NCBI GenBank assembly: GCA_023145955.1
Contig: JAGLDA010000011.1
Coordinates: 1-12,807 of the forward strand
DNA: 12,807 bases
DNA from: Bacteroidales bacterium
GTDB lineage: Bacteria > Bacteroidota > Bacteroidia > Bacteroidales > UBA1556
Direction: 5' to 3'
Position 1 is the stretch's first letter. Every line of letters starts with the position of its first letter. Made by a program: the position numbers and the translations under genes. Below are positions 8,101 to 12,807 of the stretch, in pieces. The notes under the pieces are model-generated. The model did not search any database. It was not told where the DNA came from and saw nothing but the letters and a program-made list of their open reading frames with translations.

Positions 8101-8477
8101 ATATAAGAAATGGCAACAACTTTTTTCTTATAAATTCCGAGCTAAGGCTTCCACCTATAAAGTACTTTAGCCCCAAGCCAGTAAAATCTGCTTTTTGGAA
8201 TGATTTTATGATCATAGGCTTTGCTGATGTTGGCACTGCTTGGACTGGACCAAATCCATTTTCAGATAAGAATGCACTTTTCAGAAAGAGTATTTATCAA
8301 AACCCTGTGGAAATTACCATTATTAACCAAGACGACCCTATAGTTGGCAGTTATGGATTTGGGTTGCGAAGTACATTATTTGGCTATTACGTGCGTGCCG
8401 ATTGGGCCTGGGGGGTTGTAAATGGAATTCCTGCAAAAAAACCAATGTTTAATTTCTCCCTAAGTTTGGATTTCTAA
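5103..8477 (+). CDS. Large secreted outer-membrane protein: peptidase-MA-like region, beta-propeller, BamA-like barrel
   Basis: A 1124-residue protein. An N-terminal hydrophobic segment ending KPVRAQ looks like a signal peptide; starting at ATG 5124 instead of 5103 would give a more classical one. Residues ~150-290 resemble a peptidase-MA (gluzincin-like) domain: LNELLYGG, then PSWYTDGLVSYL and WNTELDGKMREG. There is no HExxH metal site, so it is probably non-catalytic. Residues ~310-560 have TolB/PD40-like propeller repeats (YPLLSWSPQGNYLGIIYE; YPRFVNNSNALVWSSN). A Lys/Arg-rich linker (~630-680, KKLKPKKKKRF) leads to a C-terminal barrel (~745-1124) with M-R995-G996-F997 and INSELRLPP, like the Omp85/BamA signature, ending in phenylalanine as outer-membrane barrels do. 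Such proteins recur in Bacteroidota, often annotated as TolB-like or biopolymer-transport proteins; the role is unknown. The TauE-like gene follows after 16 bases. Confidence 0.8.
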   Translation: MKFCCICMFNKLIRITLVLIFIAAIKPVRAQFYTGSQMEFGKNRIQYTNDKRWSYYRFNNFDTYYYKESHSLAIYASAYADKQMVNISNRLDFKPDNKIRFVIFKDLSDLKETNIGLITGEQYNVGGVTHVINNKVFVFFNGNHRDFEIQIKKGIAKVYLNELLYGGSAGARIKSSILLAFPSWYTDGLVSYLADGWNTELDGKMREGIKTKSFKKFDRLTNEEQLTVGHSLWKYIDLKYGSKTVADVLYMAKVNRNIENGFLYVLGLSYEEIFAEWFSFYERRYKHDNEKFTEPQNSFLKRNKEKIKYNNSCINADGDLMAYVSNESGKVRVIIQDIESGKKRKIMKYGYKLDEKVDYHYPLLSWSPQGNYLGIIYEKKKDNFFVTYDYDNKKSRKKVLGHFDRVQSFSYNKRGNKLAVSAVKNGQSDIYIVSVAGNSYKRITQDAFDDTYPRFVNNSNALVWSSNRIDDTLRVIKQRVHRIAEDTIRGQKYSDLFFYNLQSESNVLHRITNTPLSDEKYVMPIAYNTFAWLSDENGIYNRYIGRFDSTISFIDTATHYRYYTKYFATTNYNSNILEQEYSTYSGKYTEVVEVDGHTKIFVNEIPDLEDYSRMKLASTTYMTEETIKLKRIKERERLKSELLLKIAEGDTSHNVQKAVKKLKPKKKKRFGIVTIGQMKNPKSKSVDINNYNFNGGAQKDNSSQIALKSARERGPADAIRAAYNSRPYNVSYDVSQVVSQVNFNYLNYGYQPFTNPRTPIYITNNFSALIKLGIMDLFEDYRLVGGVNIKPNLKNNEYFLTFSDYKNRIDKDYTFHRNIIESYGARGELVLHQIHEVFVKVGIPINNVKGFRVTLGMRNDNAVTKAFGTAKSLAAVDVMTNNAILRGEYVFDNTRNGGSNILFGSRYKLFGEYYQPMENLQNNLFVVGFDFRKYIQIHKTFVWANRIAGSSSFGEQRLIYYMGGVDNWLFAEFNDNIQVDSEQDFIYQTLATNMRGFRQNIRNGNNFFLINSELRLPPIKYFSPKPVKSAFWNDFMIIGFADVGTAWTGPNPFSDKNALFRKSIYQNPVEITIINQDDPIVGSYGFGLRSTLFGYYVRADWAWGVVNGIPAKKPMFNFSLSLDF

Positions 8478-8493
8478 TCTCATATAATTTATA

Positions 8494-8868
8494 ATGAAAA
8501 TGACTTTTACTACCATATTAATTTTGATGATAATAGGCTTATTAGCAGGCATTCTTAGTGGGTTTGCTGGAGTTGGTGGTGGCGTAATTATTATCCCCGC
8601 TTTAATATTCTTTTTGGGAATGACACAATTTGAAGCACAAGGCACCTCTCTCGCTCTTATGATTCCACCAATAGGTTTCTTGGCTGCGGTAAATTACTAT
8701 AAAGAGGGTTATATAAATTGGAAATACGCTATTATCCTTGCTTTATTTTTCTTTATAGGTGGTTATATTGGCTCCAAAATGGCACTTACAATTCCTCAAA
8801 ATATCGTAAAAAAAGGATTTGCAGTATTTATTATTTTGGTAGGTGTAAAAATGCTGGTCGGCAAATAA
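8494..8868 (+). CDS. Half-length TauE/SafE (TSUP) family permease
   Basis: A 124-residue membrane protein with about four hydrophobic segments. The family signature G-F-A-G-V-G-G-G (23-30) near the first helix, a P35-A-L-I helix, GTSLALM (50-56) and the IGGYIGSKMA turn (88-97) are all present. Typical TSUP proteins are ~250 residues, with two such halves and eight helices, and export sulfite, sulfoacetate or similar organic sulfur anions. This one has a single half and would have to work as a dimer, as reported forms of this size in Bacteroidota presumably do (inference). It begins 16 bases after the outer-membrane protein gene and is probably in the same transcript. It ends 5 bases from the convergent deaminase gene, sharing a short palindrome over both stop codons. 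Confidence 0.8.
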   Translation: MKMTFTTILILMIIGLLAGILSGFAGVGGGVIIIPALIFFLGMTQFEAQGTSLALMIPPIGFLAAVNYYKEGYINWKYAIILALFFFIGGYIGSKMALTIPQNIVKKGFAVFIILVGVKMLVGK

Positions 8869-8874
8869 ATTTGC
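8861..8874. repeat. Short palindrome GCAAAT-AA-ATTTGC over two convergent stop codons
   Basis: A perfect 6-bp inverted repeat spans the TAA of the permease gene (8866-8868) and reaches the stop of the minus-strand deaminase gene (8874-8876). There are only five bases between the two genes, so any transcription end must lie inside coding sequence or here. The stem is short, and calling it a terminator would be weak. Confidence 0.3.
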
Positions 8875-9407
8875 TAATCCCTATCTTTAAACACATCTAC
8901 ATTATCAATAGTTTGCCCTTTATATTGTTGTACCTCTTCGCTAATATATTTAAGATCAATACCAACTTCTTTAAACATAGCTTCTGATTCTTCACCAGAA
9001 TGATATTTTTTCTCACAAACAACGCGCTCAATTCCACAATTAATAATAAGCATAGCGCAAGTGCGACAAGGCGTCATTCTGCAATATAATGTAGAGCCAT
9101 CTAAAGCTATTCCTCGGCGCGCAGCCTGGGTAATTGCATTTTGCTCAGCATGTACAGTACGAACGCAGTGTTGTGTAATGTGGCCATCCTCGTGAATTAC
9201 TTTTTTAAATAAATGGCCAACATCATCACAATGGGCCAAGCCTTTTGGAGAGCCAACATAACCCGTTACAAGTATTTGCTTTTCTTTAGTTATCACACAG
9301 CCACTTCTTCCCCTATCGCAAGTAGCGCGGTGAGATACGGTATCAGCCAATTCTATAAAATACTCATCCCATGAAGGACGGATGTGCTTTTTTTCTTCTT
9401 TTGTCAT
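8874..9407 (-). CDS. dCMP deaminase (deoxycytidylate deaminase family)
   Basis: A 177-residue zinc deaminase. The zinc site is complete: H86-A-E88 (TVHAEQNAI), with E88 as proton shuttle, and P113-C114-x-x-C117 (MTPCRTCAM). The N-terminal RPSWDEYFIELADTVSHRATC and the 'RSGCVIT' and 'GYVGSPKGLAHC' segments are typical of dCMP deaminases, which turn dCMP into dUMP, the thymidylate precursor; the activity is inferred from the family. H80 and C81, with C60, may form the additional zinc or regulatory site known in this family. It is the last gene of the minus-strand operon, 92 bases behind a P-loop kinase-like gene; a partial palindromic repeat occupies part of that gap. The protein is slightly longer than the ~150-residue bacterial norm because of a C-terminal tail. 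Confidence 0.9.
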   Translation of the reverse strand: MTKEEKKHIRPSWDEYFIELADTVSHRATCDRGRSGCVITKEKQILVTGYVGSPKGLAHCDDVGHLFKKVIHEDGHITQHCVRTVHAEQNAITQAARRGIALDGSTLYCRMTPCRTCAMLIINCGIERVVCEKKYHSGEESEAMFKEVGIDLKYISEEVQQYKGQTIDNVDVFKDRD

Positions 9408-9455
9408 GTTGCTTTTTTATATTATATCATTTATGATGCAAATCGTCTGATTTAT

Positions 9456-9502
9456 AAATAGAAACAATTTATAATAGCAGGCTCGATTCATATTTGGTAT
9501 TA
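9456..9502. repeat. Partial second copy of the palindromic element
   Basis: AAATAGAAACAATTTATA (9456-9473) and TTTGGTATTA (9493-9502) are identical to 2860-2877 and 2897-2906, and both pairs start 37 bases apart. Only the spacer differs. The end overlaps the stop codon of the kinase-like gene (9500-9502), much as the first copy meets the serS stop. The rest of the gap, up to 9407, carries only weak matches to the other arm, so this copy is decayed or truncated. Confidence 0.6.
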
Positions 9503-10057
9503 GTTGTTTATTTTAGAAATAACCTCTCGCACAGATACGTTTAGTTTATTAATATCACCATTATTATTGAAAACAAAATCTGCCAAGGAAATACATTTTG
9601 CTAAATTTTGTTTGTTGGGATCATCGGTATTCATTTCACGCTTTTCGTTGGCGATAAAAGTATGATAATCAATATTATCAGTGCTTGATTTACGAATTTG
9701 AATTCTATTATAGCGTATTTTACTATCGGCATCTACAGCAAAAAGATAAAAAGACCCTTTATTGTGCAAGGAGTCTATTTCACCAGGGGTTCTTATGCTT
9801 TCAATTATACAATTCTCATTGTTTTTAATTGCCTTATTATAAAGCTCATCTGTAATAAAGGAAGGAGAATTATTGCTTCGTAACTCATTGGCAACACTTG
9901 TCATAGAATCTCTATTTACATCCAAATTGCGTTTTTTTATTTCGTCTACTAAATAATCGCGCACAGAATAGTGCTTATAGCCATATTCATTTTTCAATAA
10001 TTCAACAATTGTACCTTTTCCTGCTCCCAAAGTTCCTGTTATTCCTATTATTATCAT
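9500..10057 (-). CDS. P-loop nucleotide kinase-like protein (dephospho-CoA kinase/UPF0200-like)
   Basis: A 185-residue protein with a Walker A loop G8-T-L-G-A-G-K14-G-T16 near the N-terminus, then SVRDYLVDEIKKRNL, the ANELRSNNSPSF segment (56-67), IIESIRTPGEI (84-94) and a lid-like VDADSKIRYNRIQIRK region (108-123). That order matches the archaeal-type P-loop kinases related to dephospho-CoA kinase and UPF0200, and the N-terminal kinase-like domain of AvcD/DCD deaminases. The substrate is unknown. It sits 15 bases behind the LOG gene and 92 bases ahead of a dCMP deaminase, so a nucleotide substrate is a reasonable guess. The bacterial coaE gene for dephospho-CoA kinase itself is normally a different subfamily, so I give no symbol. 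Confidence 0.75.
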   Translation of the reverse strand: MIIIGITGTLGAGKGTIVELLKNEYGYKHYSVRDYLVDEIKKRNLDVNRDSMTSVANELRSNNSPSFITDELYNKAIKNNENCIIESIRTPGEIDSLHNKGSFYLFAVDADSKIRYNRIQIRKSSTDNIDYHTFIANEKREMNTDDPNKQNLAKCISLADFVFNNNGDINKLNVSVREVISKINN

Positions 10058-10072
10058 ATTGCTTAATTATGG

Positions 10073-10675
10073 TTAATACGTCTGTTTGTTTTTTAAATCA
10101 TCAATCCATTTAGAGTCTACAATATGTGGTTCAAACTCTTTAATTGCTTTTAATAAAGTTGCTGGGTCGGATTCAAATATTACGTTATTCCTATGTTCTG
10201 TTTTCATAAATTTTTCTTTCAATATTTGATCAAAAAGCGTTATTACAGGATCATAAAACCCATCGATATTTAGAAACCCTACAGGTTTTTCGGAAATCCC
10301 TAGCTGAAAATATGTAAGAACTTCCATCACCTCATCTAAAGTACCAAAACCTCCTGGCATAGCAATAAATGCATCTGATAAATCGCTAATCAGGTTTTTA
10401 CGGTCGCTCATATTATCAGTAATATGCATTTTTGTTAAAGCAGAATGTCCAACCTCTTTTTCTAATAGGGCAGTAGGAATAACACCAATAGCATTTCCCT
10501 TTTTATTTAGTACAGCATCAGCAATAACACCCATAAGTCCCACATCTCCTCCGCCATATATCAAATCTATATTCTTACTAGCCATTAACTCTCCGAGCTC
10601 ACGAGCTTTTTGAGAATAAATAGGTTTTGCCCCTATACTTGAACCACAGAATACTCCTATACTTTTTATTTGCAT
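10073..10675 (-). CDS. LOG family protein (TIGR00730), nucleotide 5'-monophosphate phosphoribohydrolase
   Basis: A 200-residue protein of the LOG (Lonely Guy) family. The signature P107-G-G-F-G-T-L-D-E115 is intact, as is the upstream MSDRKNL with R92, which contributes to catalysis in the family. The N-terminal GVFCGSSIG and the YGGGDVGLMGVIADAVL nucleotide-binding loop are also typical. LOG proteins release the base from cytokinin or purine nucleoside 5'-monophosphates, and many bacterial ones act on AMP. Which substrate applies here is unknown. The gene is tightly packed between the deacetylase-like lipoprotein (15 bases upstream) and the kinase-like gene (15 bases downstream), so it is surely part of the same transcript. 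Confidence 0.9.
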   Translation of the reverse strand: MQIKSIGVFCGSSIGAKPIYSQKARELGELMASKNIDLIYGGGDVGLMGVIADAVLNKKGNAIGVIPTALLEKEVGHSALTKMHITDNMSDRKNLISDLSDAFIAMPGGFGTLDEVMEVLTYFQLGISEKPVGFLNIDGFYDPVITLFDQILKEKFMKTEHRNNVIFESDPATLLKAIKEFEPHIVDSKWIDDLKNKQTY

Positions 10676-10690
10676 AATTATTTATTAGTT

Positions 10691-11461
10691 TTATAAATTA
10701 CCCAAGTCTTTCAGGCGTAAGAATTTCATATTATTTTCTTCTACAAAGTTGCAAATATACTCTAATGTAGATATTTCTACTTGATATTTTATGGAAATTT
10801 CTTTTGTTGGTCTATGTGCGTATAATATTAGTATTAAATTATTCTCGTGGGTATAATTCAATAGTTGTATTAGAAGCTCTTTGCTATAATGCTCGTAACT
10901 TTGGTCAATTCCCCAGGCCATAACTAGGTGCGAACCGGTAAAAAAGCAATCTTGCTCCTCGGGCGGATTCGAATTGTTTGTTGTACTACGTAATATTTTA
11001 AACCTAGTAAACAATTTATTATCAAGATCTTTATTTCTGCTTCCATTAGGATAAGCAAAAGACGTTACGTTATGAAAGGACTTATTCATTAATTCAATCA
11101 TTGGATCAACCTCTGATTGTAGGTAGTTATCAATACTATTTGTTTTAATATATTCAATAGCATTTAGATGTTGCAATCCATGTCCGGCTATTTCATGGCC
11201 TTGCAATTCTAAATATTTTAAACCCTGTATTTGATCATCGGTTAATCTATTGTGCAGTGTAAGACAAAAGCTGGCTTTCCAGTTATATTTTTGTAAAGCG
11301 GAATCTGCCATGAGCCATTTCTGTACATAGTGGTCGTCGAAGGTGATAACCACGCCACCGTTTTCATACTTATAAAGATCCGCTTTATTATTACAGCCAG
11401 CAAAAGTGATAACAAAGACTATAGAAATACTAAACAGGAATTTATACATAATTGTCTGCAT
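10691..11461 (-). CDS. Polysaccharide deacetylase (NodB)-like lipoprotein
   Basis: A 256-residue protein with a lipoprotein signal: a hydrophobic stretch ending FAGC, with C23 as the lipidated cysteine (C19 if translation starts at ATG 11449). The remainder is a carbohydrate esterase 4/NodB-like domain: motif 1 T40-F-D42-D43, and motif 2 H94-G-L-Q-H98, where most members have H-S/T-x-x-H. The later segment LILILYAHRPTKE (~210-222) may hold the final histidine. It probably acts on a polysaccharide or peptidoglycan sugar at the membrane, but activity cannot be read from this. The 11461 start follows the -7 promoter element at 11478-11485 by ~17 bases; 11449 is also possible. It is the first gene of the four-gene minus-strand run. 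Confidence 0.8.
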   Translation of the reverse strand: MQTIMYKFLFSISIVFVITFAGCNNKADLYKYENGGVVITFDDHYVQKWLMADSALQKYNWKASFCLTLHNRLTDDQIQGLKYLELQGHEIAGHGLQHLNAIEYIKTNSIDNYLQSEVDPMIELMNKSFHNVTSFAYPNGSRNKDLDNKLFTRFKILRSTTNNSNPPEEQDCFFTGSHLVMAWGIDQSYEHYSKELLIQLLNYTHENNLILILYAHRPTKEISIKYQVEISTLEYICNFVEENNMKFLRLKDLGNL

Positions 11462-11477
11462 TAAGGTTTACGCTAAG

Positions 11478-11485
11478 CAAAAATA
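11478..11485 (-). promoter_or_regulatory. -7 promoter element TATTTTTG (minus strand)
   Basis: On the minus strand TATTTTTG matches the Bacteroidota TAnnTTTG -7 consensus exactly and lies 17-29 bases ahead of the possible starts of the deacetylase-like gene. No good -33 TTTG is seen at the usual distance, so the call rests on the -7 box and its position. Confidence 0.45.
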
Positions 11486-11545
11486 GTTATAAAAACATCA
11501 TTTAGCACGAATAATAATTGTAAGTAATACACCTTTAATTTTATA

Positions 11546-11553
11546 TACATTTG
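11546..11553 (+). promoter_or_regulatory. -7 promoter element TACATTTG (plus strand)
   Basis: TACATTTG matches the -7 consensus exactly and is 25 bases before the ATG at 11578, giving a leader of roughly 20 bases. No matching TTTG occurs 19-21 bases upstream. This placement excludes the in-frame TTG at 11551 as the start. Confidence 0.45.
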
Positions 11554-11577
11554 TATTATATAATTAAAAGCAAAAAA

Positions 11578-12636
11578 ATGGATAATAAGATAATTTACGG
11601 TATTCAACAAATAGGAGTGGGAGTAGAAAATGTGCAGCAGGCGTGGGCTTGGTATCGCAAATATTTTGGTATGGACATTAAAGCTTTTGAAGAGGCTGCT
11701 GTAGCTGAGCTAATGAAGTATTATACCGAAGGCGAACCTCGCCCAAGGCATGCGGTTTTGGCTATAAATTTACAGTCTGGTGGAGGGTTTGAAATATGGC
11801 AACATACAGGTAAAACTCCCGCAAAACCTAAATTTGAAATTCAGTTAGGTGATTTGGGAATATTTATTGGCAAGCAAAAAACCAAAAATATTAACCTTGC
11901 TTTTGATACCATGAAATCTCAAAACTTGGATTTATTGACAGATATTGCTACCGATCCTGAGGGTAAAAAACATTTCTTTATTAGGGATCCATTCAATAAT
12001 ATTTTTCAAATAATAGAAAACGATTATATTTTTGATAAAACAAAATCTGTTACCGGTGGAGTGCTTGGTGCTATTATCGGAGTAAGTGATATTGATAAGG
12101 CTATGAAATTATATTCTGATGCTTTGGGTTATTCAGTTGTGGTATATGATAAAACTGATACATTTAATGATTTTGCTGGTATTCCCGGTGGAGCACAAAA
12201 GGCTCGTCGTGTATTATTGCGCCCTGCAGTAAAAGCCACAGGTGGATTTGCTCCTCTATTAGGACCGTCGGAATTGGAGTTAGTTCAGGTTATAGATGCT
12301 CCAGTACGTAATATTTATGAAAATAGAATATGGGGAGACCTTGGCTTTATTCACCTTTGCTTTGATGTGCACAATATGGCTAGTGTGAAAAAAGATTGCT
12401 CAGAGCAGGGATTTGAATTTACTGTAGATTCTAATGACTCTTTTGATATGGGCGCTGCTGCTGGTCACTTTGCTTATGTTTCTGATCCAGATGGCACTCC
12501 AATCGAATTTGTAGAAACATTTAAGCTCCCAATAATAAAAGCTATTGGCTTAGGAGTAAACCTTGAAAAAAGAGACCCTCATAAACCGCTTTCTAAATGG
12601 CTACTTAAGGCAATGAGAATTAATAGAGTTAAGTAG
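11578..12636 (+). CDS. Tandem VOC-domain protein (glyoxalase/dioxygenase-like)
   Basis: A 352-residue protein of two vicinal-oxygen-chelate (VOC) modules. Module 1 (~5-150) has GIQQIGVGVENV, HAVLAIN (H58), FEIWQH (E72) and FIRDPFNNIFQIIEND; module 2 (~160-315) has GAIIGVSDIDKAMKLYSDALGY, SELELVQV (E234), FIHLCFDV (H259) and PDGTPIEFVE (E310). This is the fold of 4-hydroxyphenylpyruvate dioxygenase, extradiol dioxygenases and glyoxalase I. Module 2 keeps H259 and E310 as plausible metal ligands, but the first-strand histidine usual in the fold is absent in both modules, so the activity is uncertain. A C-terminal tail (~322-352, rich in Lys/Arg) follows. ATG 11578 is chosen because the -7 promoter element lies over the in-frame TTG at 11551. 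The first two genes of this divergent pair share the 11462-11577 spacer. Confidence 0.75.
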   Translation: MDNKIIYGIQQIGVGVENVQQAWAWYRKYFGMDIKAFEEAAVAELMKYYTEGEPRPRHAVLAINLQSGGGFEIWQHTGKTPAKPKFEIQLGDLGIFIGKQKTKNINLAFDTMKSQNLDLLTDIATDPEGKKHFFIRDPFNNIFQIIENDYIFDKTKSVTGGVLGAIIGVSDIDKAMKLYSDALGYSVVVYDKTDTFNDFAGIPGGAQKARRVLLRPAVKATGGFAPLLGPSELELVQVIDAPVRNIYENRIWGDLGFIHLCFDVHNMASVKKDCSEQGFEFTVDSNDSFDMGAAAGHFAYVSDPDGTPIEFVETFKLPIIKAIGLGVNLEKRDPHKPLSKWLLKAMRINRVK

Positions 12637-12708
12637 GAGGGTAATTACTAATTGTTAATGTTTAATTATTAATTAAGCTTCTATAGGAGACTTATGTGGT
12701 TCTTTAAG

Positions 12709-12807
12709 TTAATCTTTTTTACTTTCAATTTTCCCCTCAGCAATATATAGACCTATTATAACTAGAGCTATTCCTAGATATTTTATATAGCTTAATTTTT
12801 CTTCAAA
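12709..12807 (-). CDS. DMT/EamA-like transporter, C-terminal fragment
   Basis: An open minus-strand frame enters from the right edge and stops at TAA (12709-12711), giving 32 residues. It reads YIKYLGIALVIIGLYIAEGK near the end: a hydrophobic last helix with GIALVIIGLYI, preceded by E-E-K-L-S and followed by a charged Lys-rich tail. This pattern is common at the C-terminus of EamA (drug/metabolite) permeases, where the last helix is preceded by a 'gE-x-l-s' motif. The 72 bases between it and the VOC gene hold only A/T-rich short repeats (TTAATTA-T-TAATTAA at 12662-12676). Confidence 0.5.
   Translation of the reverse strand, partial: FEEKLSYIKYLGIALVIIGLYIAEGKIESKKD

Noticed and set aside
8718..8987. 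89-residue plus-strand open frame
   Set aside because: It is out of frame with the TSUP gene and runs into the convergent deaminase gene; the translation looks like a shadow.
9408..9499. A structured RNA antitoxin like AvcI upstream of the deaminase
   Set aside because: The 92-base gap holds the partial repeat and small A/T hairpins only; nothing shows a distinct RNA gene.
11551..11577. In-frame TTG start for the VOC protein
   Set aside because: It overlaps the TACATTTG promoter element, and the family-like N-terminus begins at the ATG at 11578.
12637..12708. Terminator after the VOC gene
   Set aside because: Only A/T-rich repeats with no GC stem are present; the 7-bp A/T palindrome is too weak to call.

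Overview
The window looks like chromosomal DNA from a member of the Bacteroidota. This rests on AT-rich sequence, almost no Shine-Dalgarno sites, several upstream regions carrying the Bacteroidota -7 promoter element TAnnTTTG, a very large outer-membrane propeller/barrel protein of a kind known from that phylum, and SerRS and MBL-fold proteins of a Bacteroidota flavour. No genus can be named from the sequence alone. No rRNA, tRNA, CRISPR array, transposase or phage gene is visible.

Layout. (1) 1-1443, plus strand: the tail of a GNAT acetyltransferase, a CPBP intramembrane protease and an isochorismatase-type cysteine hydrolase, all probably accessory genes. (2) 1452-2689, plus strand: a compact two-gene toxin-antitoxin-like module. 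A HigA-like helix-turn-helix protein with a C-terminal DUF6922-like domain sits 3 nt ahead of an AbiEii-type nucleotidyltransferase. It has its own promoter, with a perfect inverted repeat over the -33 element. (3) 2684-2909: a terminator-like hairpin, then a ~171-bp imperfect palindrome that looks like a MITE or other palindromic repeat and ends on the serS stop codon. (4) 2907-4873, minus strand: an MBL-fold hydrolase followed by serS. The region upstream of the MBL gene holds a perfect 13-bp-arm inverted repeat. (5) 5103-8868, plus strand: a 1124-aa secreted outer-membrane protein (peptidase-MA-like region, beta-propeller, BamA-like barrel), then a half-length TauE/SafE transporter. (6) 8874-11461, minus strand: a likely operon of a polysaccharide-deacetylase-like lipoprotein, a LOG-family nucleotide phosphoribohydrolase, a P-loop nucleotide kinase-like protein and a dCMP deaminase. 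Three of the four are nucleotide-handling enzymes. The last gap carries a second, partial copy of the palindromic element, again starting at a stop codon. (7) 11546-12636, plus strand: a divergently expressed tandem VOC-domain protein. (8) 12709-12807, minus strand: the C-terminal end of a DMT/EamA-like permease.

The points most worth following are the composite antitoxin, the palindromic element whose two copies abut stop codons, and the adjacency of a P-loop kinase and a dCMP deaminase, which recalls the domain pair fused in AvcD antiphage proteins. All functional assignments come from reading motifs by eye; no database search was run.
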